Below, in pieces: positions 11,852-23,614 of a stretch of DNA of 64,000 nucleotides (position 1 is its first letter; each line of letters opens with the position of its first letter). Made by a program: the position numbers and the translations under genes. This DNA is from Massospora cicadina (lineage: Eukaryota > Entomophthoromycota > Entomophthoromycetes > Entomophthorales > Entomophthoraceae), in assembly GCA_022478985.1 (NCBI GenBank), contig JAKSZP010017391.1, positions 41,579 through 105,578 of the forward strand. The letters are read 5' to 3'. The notes below the pieces were generated by a model. The model ran no database searches. It was given only the letters and a program-made list of their open reading frames with translations, and was not told the DNA's origin.

Positions 11852-12854
11852 ATGGTGAGGGAGAAGGATACAATCTGTTCAATACTCTGTTCCTTAGAAA
11901 TAGAAGTGCATGATCTATGCAACAATTGTGATTACATCATGAAAACTGCCAGAAAATCACAAATTGCCTCTCCTCCTATTGTAAGAGGACCATCACCTAT
12001 TATAAGATTGGAATATAATTTCTATAATCTAGAGAAGAGAATTGAATCCTCCAAAAAGAGAGCAGCAAAATTATCTGCTCTTTGAATAACTATGGAGAGC
12101 GCTTGGAATAGCTTGACAATATGCTATTTGTTATTGACAAGAGTATAGATGATTTGAAGGCACAAATGCTTACTTTACCAGAACCTACCTTAATTCAACC
12201 ATTAAATTGATTGGAGGCACATATATGGTCACTCAACATAATTTAACAACTGGTCAGAGCTGTTAAACAACTGACCATGATGCACGCTGACCCTGTTTAA
12301 GAAGATCCTAACTTTATTCCTTACTTTAAGACCATTTACAAACCTGGAGAAAGAACAATTTCTGGTTTACACCAGATGTATGAGAACAGCATGAATGGTC
12401 TAGCAATCACCAAAGGGCTCACCACGTGCAAAGGGTGTATGAGCTGTGAGGGCCAGGAGATTCTTGGTGCGAGCCTATGACCTGGAATATCTTGGACCAA
12501 CGTGAAGAGTATCCCACTTCAAGGGTTTGGTAGTGAACAAGACGTAAAATATGGTACAAGAGTTCCTCCTGATGAAAAGGGAAAAATTAACCAGTCACAA
12601 ATTATGCCTTTCAATACTATCTCAAGGCTCAACGATCATGGATTACAGGAACTGTGAATTTATCTAAAGCAAGAAACAGTTATGTTGAGTTCATTGGAGA
12701 TGCATCCTAACTTAAAGATGCATATGACTCTAACGGTTAAGAGCACGTTGTCCCTAAAGGCACTTATGGAAGCATTACTTAATTTACATGGAACTTATAA
12801 AATGGAATACAAGGCCATGATAAAATCACCCCCTTGACAAATTAGCAAGGCATC
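11852..12854 (+). pseudogene. gag N-terminal part of element 3
   Basis: An open stretch (11852-12085, 77 aa) is rich in charged residues and probably helical. Decayed frames follow up to the point where element 2 is inserted. The gene resumes at 31144 on the far side of element 2 and reaches the zinc knuckle at 31230. The assignment as gag rests on position between primer-binding site and knuckle, not on a recognised domain. Confidence 0.45.
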
Positions 12855-13942
12855 TGTTAATTATAAGCACTAGATACTCTGAAATTTGAGTACCAAACAT
12901 AATTTTCTGGCGTGTATCTCACTTTGGCTCTCCAGTTAACTGCATAAGTTCTTAGCAACCCCGTTGATTTAATTGTTGATATTAAATAATGAAGGTAGTT
13001 AAAAACATGAAGACTATTACTCACTTGAGCTCACTCAAAAACCAGGGTGAGTGTTGAGTCCAACACTAAACAGGTGCTTGACCTTTCACAATTAAAGGTA
13101 TCTCTGGAATAAATAAGGAACTTCTCCCACTGTCCTTTCTCTCTTATAACAGAGTCTGTGGAGATATTGATAGCCAATATACTACAACCAAATGATATCT
13201 AATCTTTAAAATATTATCTCAATAACTAACTATGCAACTAAAGCATAAAAGTCTTAAACTATAAAAATAATTACGCTATTTTTAATCTTAGTTTATTTAC
13301 TGTGAGGTCAGGAAATTTATAGGTGATACAGCAACCAACTCTTCTGTTGGCGCCTCACTAAGAATCAGCAGCTGTTGCCAGTGGATTAGCCCTCTGAGAA
13401 CGCACCCTTGAGGACCATCCTCATTTGCCTAGTTGTCTTGCACCGCCAACTAGAGTTGCACCCTATATATGGTTGATTTAAGAATGTGCCCCATAATCTT
13501 CAATCAGCCTCAGCGGTGTATCCTCTTTAGGCTATCAATATGCTAGTTATGGAACTTTACCCATCAACTGCAGACTGAAAAACCTAAGGCAATAGACTGT
13601 GAGTTACTTTCAGAAGGGTGTCAAGGCTTCAGCAAATAAAATAGATTCTCAAGTTGATTGGTGACAAACCTCAGTTTAGCTACTATGATTAAATTACAAA
13701 TTAGTTAATTAAAAATCCAACAATAAAGTAAATACATTTGTTGGCAATTTTCCTCAATGAAACATGACCAATATGGTGGATCAACAATCAGAGGATAAGT
13801 AAAAATTCAGAATAATTTGCCAAGCGATAGGTATTATCAAAAAATGATAATTCCCACATTCACTAATGATATAATCCCCATGTGGGCAAAACAGCTATAT
13901 GTAATCTAATTGGCTGGATAATATGAAAAGCAAAACCCAACA
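12855..13942 (-). repeat. 3' LTR of element 2
   Basis: On the minus strand it starts TGTTGGGTTTTG (13942) and ends near TAATTAACA (12855). It matches 27280-27618 plus 30388-31143, which shows where the foldback element entered the other LTR. The uninterrupted length is about 1.09 kb. Confidence 0.75.
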
Positions 13943-13954
13943 TATTACCCCCGC

Positions 13955-16220
13955 TTGACAGATTACTCAGCAAAATATAAGAAGATAGGGAAAGGATGCC
14001 ACCTCAGCCCAGGGACATTATTCTTCAGTACAACTTCAACAGAGCTTGGTATGTCCTGCACTCAATGCTCTCAGGCCCCTCTTCAGCAATGCAGCCCCTC
14101 TTCCTCGTTTCTTACCCACTGTTGCCTCTCTTGAGTGCAGTTCCCACAGCATCATTACACGCTAGAACTGTCAGACATCTTTGCCAAAAAATGAACTAGT
14201 CAACCTTTACTAACCCAGGACAGGTTTCAACGACTCCTCATCATTCACAGGATCCTCTCAATCAGCTTTGCTGAGTCCTGTACTAGTGCCCTAGTACTAC
14301 TAATGGTGGACCCATTTTTAACCTGAGCTGGTCCTCCCAAAAATTTATTCAAAAGGACTCTTCTCAGCAGATCTAGTTTCAGCCTGTCCTGATACTGCTG
14401 ATAATCTTTCATTTAGGCGTCTCAAGACTTCTTCCTGGTAGACCCAGTTGCAACCCAAGATGACACTTCCAATGACATTGGTCTTCTATGTCATAACTCA
14501 TCCCCCCTCATTACTTTGGGCAGATGGATCACCGCTGATGCTCTTCATTGCAGTCAAAATAAAATCTTGAAATCATTATATAATTTTAGCACCTATTTCT
14601 CTTTTATATATTTTTCCTTTATATCTTTAAAGTTTTATATTTATATTTATTATTTTTTATCTTTTATCATCTTTTTTTCTTACATTAATATTTTCTCCTA
14701 AGTTCAATACTTTAAGTATTTTGCATGGACTCTATTTACTATAAAACCATCCTCAATGTTTATTGGTTTTATAGGCATCAGTTGACAACTTGGAAATAAC
14801 CTTGAGCAGAACTGACCATAAGGCGTACAACTTGTTTTTTCCCCAAACCCATGGGTATCACAATAGGCTACCCTATCTCTCACATAGTATTCTTTCAGCG
14901 TTGGGAGATTTTTTTTCATCCATTTTCTTTGCTTTGCTCCTCTTCTATAGCATTATATCAAATGCCAGAGATTTTAAATCAATCATAATGTTAGTCAATC
15001 ATGTTAGGTAGTGTTTGTCACTCATCCCCAAAGCTGTTTCAATGGTGGAATACAAAATTGGCGGTTTGCAGCTCTTCATTTATGTAGTAATTTAAATGAC
15101 GTTTTCCCAGTTGCCAAATGGTAGCTGTTATATGAAAAGTAACCAAACTCAGATAGGCTCCCCAAGTGGAAGTTATCATGTGGCAAGTTTTTATAATGTT
15201 TTGGATATAGTTGCATTTATTCTGTCCACTATGCCATTTATATTTTGGAAGTAGTTAATGGACACTACTCCTTGTAATCCCATCAGCTTGTTCAACCTGG
15301 GATCACATAGGACATGAAGTTGGTCCTGTTTCCACTTATTAAAAATTGCAGGAATCTGTGTCAGTATACCAATTGGTCAAAAATGAATTTCATCATGCTC
15401 GTGGCATCTCCTCTGCTTAGGGCTTTTGTTTAACCCATCTACTTAGATGGTCTATCATGACTACTATATACTTCACACCTCTGGTACTGACACTCAATGG
15501 TCCCATAACATCTATGGACACCATATGACACGTGAAATCAGGGCATAATAGGCAATATCCCGCTACATTCTTGGCAGCTTGTGGAGTTGACACTCCACAC
15601 AAAAGTCCAGATAGTCCGCGACATCACAATTTATTGACTCAGTGATAGTACTGGTAAATCTATTTCATAGTCTTCCTTAGGCCACCATGACCAACGATTT
15701 TGTTTTTGGCTCATATAAGAAGTTTAGGGAATAAAAACTGATTTCTGTAAAATTGCTTTATATAGCTGACTTCTTAAATCAGTATTCTCAATCACTTTCT
15801 TTGGAGAACTCTGAATTTCTTGAGTCCCCTGATGTACCCTTCAATCATCCGCTGGAAAAACTCATTAGCATGTATATATATATTCTGAACGGCAGGCAAT
15901 TTATGACAGTCTGACATTGTTCTGATGCGCGGCTCATAATCTGTAGATAACTTTGAAGTCATATGCTTGCATTTTTTAAGTCTAACATGCCTATCGGCCC
16001 TATGAATCCTTAGAGTTGTGTAGCCTGCGCAGGGATTAGTGTTCATTTACAACTTTAAAGTGCAACATGTATGTATACTATAATTGTTTGCAGATGTGAA
16101 GTACATCCAGGAATTCTTGCTCTGTAACAGTATAATTCTTTTCTGCTGAATTATGATATGCTCACAAAGCCAGATGTTTTCCCCATTGTCATCCACTTGA
16201 CTTAAAATGGCACCAATTGC
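13955..16220 (-). pseudogene. Integrase and 3' pol of element 2
   Basis: Two open stretches are recognisable on the minus strand. At 15792-16046 (84 aa) there is sequence leading into the integrase. At 15417-15602 (61 aa) there is an integrase core: a zinc-finger-like YCLLCPDF, then VSIDVMGPL with the first catalytic Asp, then YIVVMIDHLSRWV. The rest, down to the polypurine tract, is too decayed to parse. The upstream part of pol lies beyond element 1, from 23610. Confidence 0.6.
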
Positions 16221-17868
16221 TGTTGGAGTTCCAGCTTTTGGGCTGCTTGCTGGTGCATTTTTACACTGGAATAACAGAAATTATTGGCAGCAAAGTATCA
16301 CTCTCTACTGCGGGATAATTATTCTTAGAGGGGATTTTAAAGACCACTTATACTTAAAATAATAGTAATTGATATAAACAAAATAATCGACCATCACTAC
16401 CACTGGTACAGTGCAGGGAAGGGGATGACCCAAATCCCACTTTGTATTACAAAAGCCAGAAGACCGCTTCCACAAAGACATACTTGCCACGACCCCAATT
16501 ATCGCCAGAATCAACTACCTAGACGCTTTGGACATCCCCTATGACCTGGCTACATAGAAGGCAATATGGAGGATGACGCACCATCCACTCCTCCAGCTGA
16601 GGGTAAAGTCCAACGCCTGGCGCTGCCTAAGAAGGACCTACAGAACAGCGGACCACACCCACTCCCTCCACGAAACCTGCACAGTATGTGGAGGAGAGGG
16701 CTCCCTACACCACCGCTTAGAAACATGCCCCCCATCCAGAGCCATATGGCGAGAAGTTGAGCGCCTGCTTAATATCCAAAAAAAACCAGGATTTCTCTAT
16801 CTCAAAGAGCTTTCTCGCAATCTAACTTGAATCCCCAATCCTTTCTACCCTGCTCTCCCTATTGATACCCATTGCAATGTGGACAATCCACACTATTGCC
16901 TTGGATGCGTTCAAGGGCACAGTCCCTATCATCCATGGGGTTGTCAATAGTTTCCACGTTTACTTACTGGAGCATTTCCAAGCCTGGCTCTATGGGTATA
17001 TGAAGCCAAGGCAACAGAGACTCATAAAGTCATTGTTCCCACTCTGGTTCCTTCACACAGACCCCTTCCTTCACACCTGCTCCATAGCAGGGCAACCCCC
17101 TTGGAGTAGAGCACCAACCCCCCATATCTGGCGGTCCCAGCTGGCAACAGGGGTAACCTATGTAACCCAGGGTGCCCAATCCTCTCTAATCATCGCTTTT
17201 CTTCCCTCCCCTCCAATTTCTACACACATATCAGTAATGCCCATCCCTTGGTCATCTTGCCTCAGTTAAATAAAATAAACAAAATTGTCAATTCTATAAG
17301 ATTTATTAATCAGCGTCTGGGGTCAAGAAGCAAACCCTATTAATATCTCAATCCTTAGTATACAAGATGTATTGGAGATTGAAATGAGTTGGACGGGAGA
17401 TTCAGTATTAGCTGGGTGCATCCAAATTTGGTGGTATGGGCTTTCAACCTATTGGAGGTATTAAAACTTGCCTTGCTTGGACGGAACAGCCAATGGAATG
17501 TTGGTAGCAGGTAGGTTATATCCATGAGTCAGTGTTATATTATATTTGACTCAGTCATTGAGTTTGGAAAATATTTGTCTCTGGCGAAACCCCCCTCCAA
17601 AGCTATAAAAGAGGGTGGTCGCGGTGTAGGCGTTTGAACTAAATTATAGAGAGATTGAGAACCCATTGGAACAACTCCCTGCAATTTTACCTGAGTTTGG
17701 CATAACCCTGCTACTATATATAGGACTATTCAGCTGATGATTGGGGTCAATAGTATTACCTCAATTTGCGGTGTTCCCCTGAGAATTGACCCAGTTTTTT
17801 GCCAATGTTACTTAAATCAAAAACTTAAAACACTATTATTGCAGTATTGGACTTGTAATTGTCCAACA
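16221..17868 (-). repeat. 3' LTR of element 1, split by a LINE fragment
   Basis: On the minus strand it begins TGTTGGACAATTACAAGTCC and ends near GGAACTCCAACA at 16221. Its sister LTR (22868-23609) lacks the 890-bp LINE fragment at 16385-17274, so the pair gives a direct filled/empty comparison. Confidence 0.85.
16385..17274 (+). mobile_element. 5'-truncated LINE fragment in the LTR
   Basis: This is the last 890 bp of a LINE, flanked by ATAAACAAAAT at 16374-16384 and 17275-17285. The coding remnant reads YLDALDIPYDLAT, HPLLQLRVKSNAWRCLRR, a zinc-finger segment CTVCGGEGSLHHRLETC and, after a frame change, IAMWTIHTI and HFQAWLYGYM. These match the C-terminus of the LINE ORF2 at 50134-50829 segment by segment. 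The 3' end CATCCCTTGGTCATCTTGCC then TCAGTTAAATAAA is the tail type shared with the SINEs. The 5' truncation is typical of incomplete reverse transcription. Confidence 0.85.
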
Positions 17869-17875
17869 TCACCCC

Positions 17876-19330
17876 CTTCAAGACTTCTAGGGAAAGAATA
17901 ATGCCACAAGTACCGGCCATGTGCTTGGTTATCATTGACTCCAGTAGCAAGGGATTTGATGGAGACTTTCCCCTCGCTTGTAAGTGACTACAAAAGGTCC
18001 TTCCCAAATAGACCCAAGTTTCTTTCTTATAGGGGTGATGAAATTGTTGTAGAACAGCACCAAGTCAGATACTTGAAGGGAAGGAATAGGAGGCCAGAGC
18101 TCACATTGGTTTGACCCTCTTTTGTGACAGTTTTAGATATATTAGTCATAGCCTCTGATTGTATCTGAATGATGTGCTGGGCCAACTTCTTCATGACTTG
18201 CTCAGGGTCAGTCCTATCAGTGAAAATGTCGTTGGCTAATAATGCTGGCACCCCAAGTTCCCATCCATACAACTCATGGAAAGGAGACATCTTAAAGATT
18301 AGTGATGGCTGATTTGATAGGCCATGAGGACACTGGGTAAGTAGAGATCTCAGTGAAGAGGGTCTGAAGAGGCCAGCTTTATTAAGATAGAGACCAAGGT
18401 TCCATTAGCTCTCTCTTTGGTACCATTGGTGGAAGGGTTGTAAGGGAGCTGTAAAACGTTGCTGGGTTTCATAGAGGTGGCTATAATCTTGATCACTCTG
18501 GTGAAGTTTTTACCATTATCACAGAGAAGAACCTGAGGGCAACCATGGCGAGTGAAGATACGCTGGTGGCGGAAATAGCAGTGGTTTTGGCTGTATGAGC
18601 TGGAAGAGCCACAGCCTCAACCCGTTTTTTAAGTTATCAATCCCTACCAATATACCAGTTTCCACCCGTAGTTTGTGGTAGGGGGCCAACCATATCTAGT
18701 CTTATTGTGTGGAAGGGCTGTTGAGGAGTGGATAGGTTGATATTAATATCTTGTTCTGAAACTGGATTGCTTTTTACATGTCAGACAGGAATCCATAATT
18801 TTGATGATGGTCTCTATGACTCTCTCCTAGTAGTAGCATTCTTTCACCCACTCATGGGTCTTCCGCACTCTGCTATTCCCTAGGATAGCATGAGACTCCA
18901 TAATGACAGGTAATCGCTCTGATAGTCGATTGTAGGTAACCATTTATACCTACTTTTTTGTATAGCTTCCCATCATCCACCTATGTGTTGTGGGAGAGTC
19001 AAGCTAGCATCTTCTGAATGGGTTCATCCTCATCCGCCCAAGCGTCAAGGGTCATTAGGAGGACATGTAGCCTCTCATCTTCACTATTGTCTAAGTGAAG
19101 GACTGGCAGTAGGTCAACCCATTGACATTCATGTAATTCATACCAGATCGGTGCTCAATGGTCATATCATAGTGCTGAAGCGTCAAAGCCCAGAGTGTCA
19201 ACTGCTCAGTGGGATCTTTCATATTCTGTAACCACTTTAAAGAAGAGTATTCAGTAACTACTGTGAATGAGGTATATATAGGAAAGGTGGTATTATTTGA
19301 CAGCAGCCAGGACAAAAAGGCACTCCTTCT
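17876..19330 (-). pseudogene. Integrase and RNase H end, element 1
   Basis: On the minus strand, 19091-19315 carries the end of RNase H (YSSLKWLQNMKDPTEQLTLW, then MTIEHRSGMNYMNVNGL). A zinc-finger piece IMDSCLTCK follows near 18790. The integrase C-terminal region lies at 18027-18290 (MSPFHELYGWELGVPAL), with decayed sequence down to the polypurine tract. Stops and frame changes interrupt it. Confidence 0.65.
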
Positions 19331-20290
19331 TAGTGACGCTATAGTTGCGTTCTGCCTTAGAAAGCATCTTGCTTAATTATGAAACAGGATGATCAACCCC
19401 ATGCTCATCCAATTGAGCTAAGATAGCTCTAACAGCATAGTTGGAGACATTGGTAAACAGCATGAATGGTTTACCATAGTCATGATGGCGTAGGATTGGC
19501 CGCCGTTGCAGCAACTTTTTTAGAATTTCAAATGCAGCCTTTTGTTCCGCTCCCCAATGAAAAGGTGTATTCATAGCTAAAATTCGCATAAGGGCTCACT
19601 GAGATGAGCAAATTTGAGGATGAATTGATGGTAGTACCCAATCATGCCCAGGAACACCTGGATATTGCGTAGGGTTTTTGGCGCAGAGATCTTGGCTATA
19701 ACTTCAACTTTATCGTGAGGAGTTTGAATCTCATCTTGTGAGATGGCGTGTCCCAGAAAAAATTTTCTTCTGGAAAAAACGTATATGTAGATGCCAACAG
19801 CTTTATGTTGGATGCCCACAAGTATTGAAAAACTTCCTTCAGATGTGCGAGATGCTCATTAAAGTTTTAGAGAAAATAGTGATGTCGTCAATATAGATAA
19901 TTAAACAACTCAAATTAAGATCCTGCATAATGTGATCCATGGCCTACTAAAAAATGGCAGGCGCATTACACAATCCCTGAGGTTTCCAAGTGAATTGGAA
20001 CAAACCCTCGCTGCAGATGAACGCACATTTCTCCTGGTCTTGTGGAGAAAGGTCCATCTTCCAGTATCCACTAGCTAGGTCTATGGCGGAGAAGACCTTG
20101 GATCCATAAAGTTGAGCCAGAGCATCATCAATTCTGGGGATAGGATAACTATCCTTTTTGGTGAGGTTGTTAAGTTTGCGGTATTCCATAACTACTTAAT
20201 GACCTCCATTACACTTTTTTATAAGCAAGAGAGGAGACTACCAAGAGCTTTGAGAAAGCACCAGCAGCCCCGCGTCCATTTAACAGTTTA
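19331..20290 (-). pseudogene. Reverse transcriptase, element 1
   Basis: At 19947-20189 the RT fingers and palm read EYRKLNNLTKKDSYPIPRID, then VFSAIDLASGYWKMDL and FQFTWKPQGLCNAPAIF. The catalytic YIDD lies at 19884-19895, outside the longest open stretch because of a frame change. At 19577-19819 there is FLGHAISQDEIQTPHDKV and IQVFLGMIGYYHQFI, the connection region. At 19377-19589 the RNase H start reads FHWGAEQKAAFEILKKLL. Catalytic residues are visible, but the frame is broken at several points. Confidence 0.75.
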
Positions 20291-22867
20291 AGCTCCGTCC
20301 TCATCTAAAATCTTAACTTTTGATTTATGATAGGACTTGGATTGAATAGGGTGTGCATCACCACCATCAATGGTGTAGCTCCAGTCCTTAATATGCCCAT
20401 AGTCAGTATCAGATTTAGAGAAGATGTCAATATAGAACTCTAGTAGAGTGTAAATTTTTTGAGCTCAGCGGGAGTTAGATCATTGGAAATTTGAACATTA
20501 GGCAAGGTGCATAACAATTGATTAACAAGTAAGCCCATGTCTAACATAGACCTAATACAATGGACATGTCAGATGTCCTCAATTGGAATCAGAAAGGCTT
20601 TTCCAATTTCTTAATGCTTCTTTACAACCATGTCCTTGTTAGTAAGATTCCCCAGAAAAAGATTGATGGGTCGCTGGTAGGCAAGCTCTAAAATACCTGG
20701 CAGCACCCAAGGTTCCAAAGGACTTATCCCCTCAATGCTTGTTAAGTGCAGAAGGCAGTTGTGGAGGATTTACACAGTAATCTTGGTGTCTATCGCCTTT
20801 TGTTCGCACGCCTTGATGGCTACCTCCTTTGAAGCATATAACGGAAGGCCCTCTGAAGCATCATGGAGTCTGACAGCTTTTTTGAATTTCTGCCCAATGT
20901 GGTATAAAGTAAGGAGAGGACGTAGGAAGGGTACTCAACTATGCATGTGTATTCTATCTTCTTAGGCTCATCATTGGTAAAGACTAGGGGAACTTCGTAA
21001 ATTTGAAGGGGGAGAAATCCATGTTTCATGTTGATAATTTCGTCATACTCAATCATTAATTGAGTGCCAATGAGCAGGTAGTATGCGTTTATTGTCCAAT
21101 GCCACAGCGGGGGTGGACAGGAGGAGCTTCCCAATATGTATGTGTAGAGAAGAGTAGGCTCCAATAGCTCATGTGCTGTTGGGTTCTGCAGTTCCAAACT
21201 CTTGCAAATAGTCCAGGTCAGGCACCAACTTAATTTTATTGATGATCTTTGAAGAAACCACATTAACTGGAGAACCTTTAATAAGGATGGCTAGAACTTG
21301 CATCTTATTGATGACACCTCTATCTTGGTTATAGTGCTACCAAAAGTAGGAGAAGGGCTAGAAGCTCCCTCAAATGGAGAGAGGAGGCAAGGCGTTGAGC
21401 CAACGCAGGTTATCTATCCTTAATATATTGGAGTATATGAACTTGTTGGGTTGATCATATCATGTACCTATAATATGGTCAGCATCACTGGCAGTATCAA
21501 TCATTTTTGAACACCTCAACACCTGCTGGATATAGGCCCATTGGGGTAATATGGTCATATCTATTCTTTCAATCCTCGACCTATCCGTTATCTGCACTTT
21601 CATTGGGGCTCCTAGGACATAATAGCCCGCATCTTCACCACCCCCTTCAGACTCGTCATCAAAGGGGTTGTTAATGCATATCAAGAGTTTCTAAGAGGGG
21701 GCTGAGAAACCAGCTTATTCTCACAAGGGGGCCTTTTGGCGCTCATCTACCCTTTTGGCTTTTAAAGTGAGCATCATAGTTGCACTAACTTTTGGTGCCA
21801 CTTGAAGAGAAGAATTCTTCAGGTGCGTGGTCAGAGGGAGCCCGTGGTTGTTATGGAGAATGGCTTTGAGGGATGGGAGGATGGACTACCATGATGGACC
21901 CCTTAAAGGAGTGAGCAGGGGGCAGCGAGAACACTACCAATTTCAAAAGACTTGAAGGTGGGTGCAGCTGAGGGAGAGAGAGCCCGACCTTGTCACCCCT
22001 GGTTCTCTCTGGCCAACCTTTAATGGAGGATGGTAGTCTTGTTGGGATTCCCCATGGGAACTGGCTTTGGAAGGGTAGTCGCTCCAGAGGGATCAGTAAA
22101 GTCAGCGTAGACTCCTTCTGCTAGGATATAGTGGGTAGATCCTCAATGGTTAAGGCTTGCAGGTTCAACACCACTCCTTGGGGGTCTCAACTTCATAAAT
22201 ATCTGCTAACTCCAATAAAGCCTCCTTTATATCCCATATGCTTCTGAAATGCCTTTTGATTGAGATAAGTTTCCTTGATAGGAAAGAATGAGAAGTCAAC
22301 CCGCTCAGAATGGCAGCAATGGCGTCATCAAGAGGCAGTATTTTTTGCAAGCAGCAAGGGATGAGCTTCACTGTTGCACTGATCAACAAATGAAGTAACT
22401 GATTCGCCTACTTTCATGCTAAAGCGCATAAAAGCCTGTTTTCTTCTCTTTAAATTATGTGGGGAGATGAACTCATTTATAAGCATATCTTTAACCTCTG
22501 CACAGTTATTAGTGGTGCCCATGTATGAAACTACTACCTCTTGGGCCAATTGACTTAAACAGGAAAGAATATACTTAATTTTTTGATGTTCAGTCATGCC
22601 TTCCATAGCCAAATCATAAATGAAGAAGAACAAGGCAACGTTATCATTTACTGGGGCAAACTTATCATGAAAATGTGTTTTTGAGATAGATAAGGTGGAG
22701 TGCTGTTAAAAATGTTTTAAGTTGGGACAGAACACTGGCTAGCTGCTGTTCCAAAGCAGCTATCCTTAGTTCTATTGCGCGGGGAGGCTAAAAGGGTTAA
22801 TTCCTCCAAAAGCCTCCATAATATAAGAAAGTTTGTGATGTGCAGGCACCCTGTAGTGAGCACCATT
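20291..22867 (-). pseudogene. gag and protease region, element 1
   Basis: The open stretch 22328-22633 (101 aa) fits a Ty3 gag core: MTEHQKIKYILSCL, then LINEFISPHNLKRRKQAFMR. A second reading (22165-22389) continues the same area in another frame. At 21460-21684 and 20820-21263 there are acidic and aspartyl-protease-position segments without a clear DSG/DTG motif. I therefore assign the protease only by position between gag and RT. The primer-binding site (minus strand TGGTGCTCACTACAGGG) sits just below the 5' LTR, near 22849-22866. Confidence 0.55.
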
Positions 22868-23609
22868 TATTGAAATTCCAGCTTTTGGGTTGCTCGCTGG
22901 TGCATTTTTACAACGGAATTACAACAATTACTTGCAGGAAAGCATCACTCTTTAACTGCGGGATAATTATTCTTAGGGGATTTTTAAAGACCATTTATAC
23001 TTAAAATAATAATTACATTTGAACTAAATGGTTGATTTTATAAGTTTTATTAATCAGCATCTGGGGTCAAGAAGCAAACTTTATTAACTTCTTGATGCTT
23101 AGTATTTAAAATGTATTGAAGCTCAAAGTGAGTTGGACAAAATTTGGTATAAGCTGGGTGCGTCCAAATTTGGTAATATGTGCTTTTTAACATATTGGAG
23201 ATTTTGAGACTCGCTCCACTTAGATAGTTAAGTCAATGAAGGGTTGGTAAGAGGTAGGATATATCCATGAGGAAGTGATATATTATGTTTGCCCCAATCA
23301 TTGGGTGGGAAAGTATTTGCCTCTAGTGAAACCCCCTCCAAGGCTATAAAAGAGGGTGGCTGCAGAGTAGGTGTTTGAGCTAAATTAGAGAAAGATTGAG
23401 AACTCATTGGAACAACTACCACAATTTTGCCCCAAGTTTGGCATAACCCTGCTACTAGCCATAGGGCGATTCAGTCGAGGATTGGGGGCAATAGTATTAC
23501 CCCAATTGAAGGGTTCCATCAAGATTTGATCATAGTTTTTTGGCCGATGTTGCCTATACTGAAACCTAAAACACTCCTATTGCAATATTGGACTTATAAT
23601 TGTCTGACA
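22868..23609 (-). repeat. 5' LTR of element 1
   Basis: On the minus strand it begins TGTCAGACAATTATAAGTCC (23609) and runs to TTTCAATA (22868). It is the uninterrupted sister of 16221-17868 and matches it on both sides of the LINE insertion (AGCTTTTGGG...; CATCTGGGGTCAAGAAGCAAAC). Confidence 0.85.
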
Positions 23610-23614
23610 ATTGC

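Larger units (their letters stand above)
16221..23609 (-). mobile_element. Ty3-type LTR retrotransposon 1, innermost of the nest
   Basis: This minus-strand element lies inside pol of element 2. The target duplication ATTGC is exact (16216-16220 and 23610-23614). The 5' LTR is 22868-23609 (742 bp). The 3' LTR is 16221-17868, which is 758 bp once the LINE fragment is removed. Polypurine tract (minus strand GAAGGGGGTGA, 17869-17879) and primer-binding site (about 22849-22866) are both present. The coding order gag, protease, RT, RNase H, integrase is typical of Ty3. It is the least decayed of the three nested elements but still has many stops. Confidence 0.85.

Noticed and set aside
14516..14701. 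A 61-codon open frame rich in Phe, Ile and Tyr as a small membrane protein
   Set aside because: It is low-complexity AT-rich sequence in the decayed 3' part of element 2.
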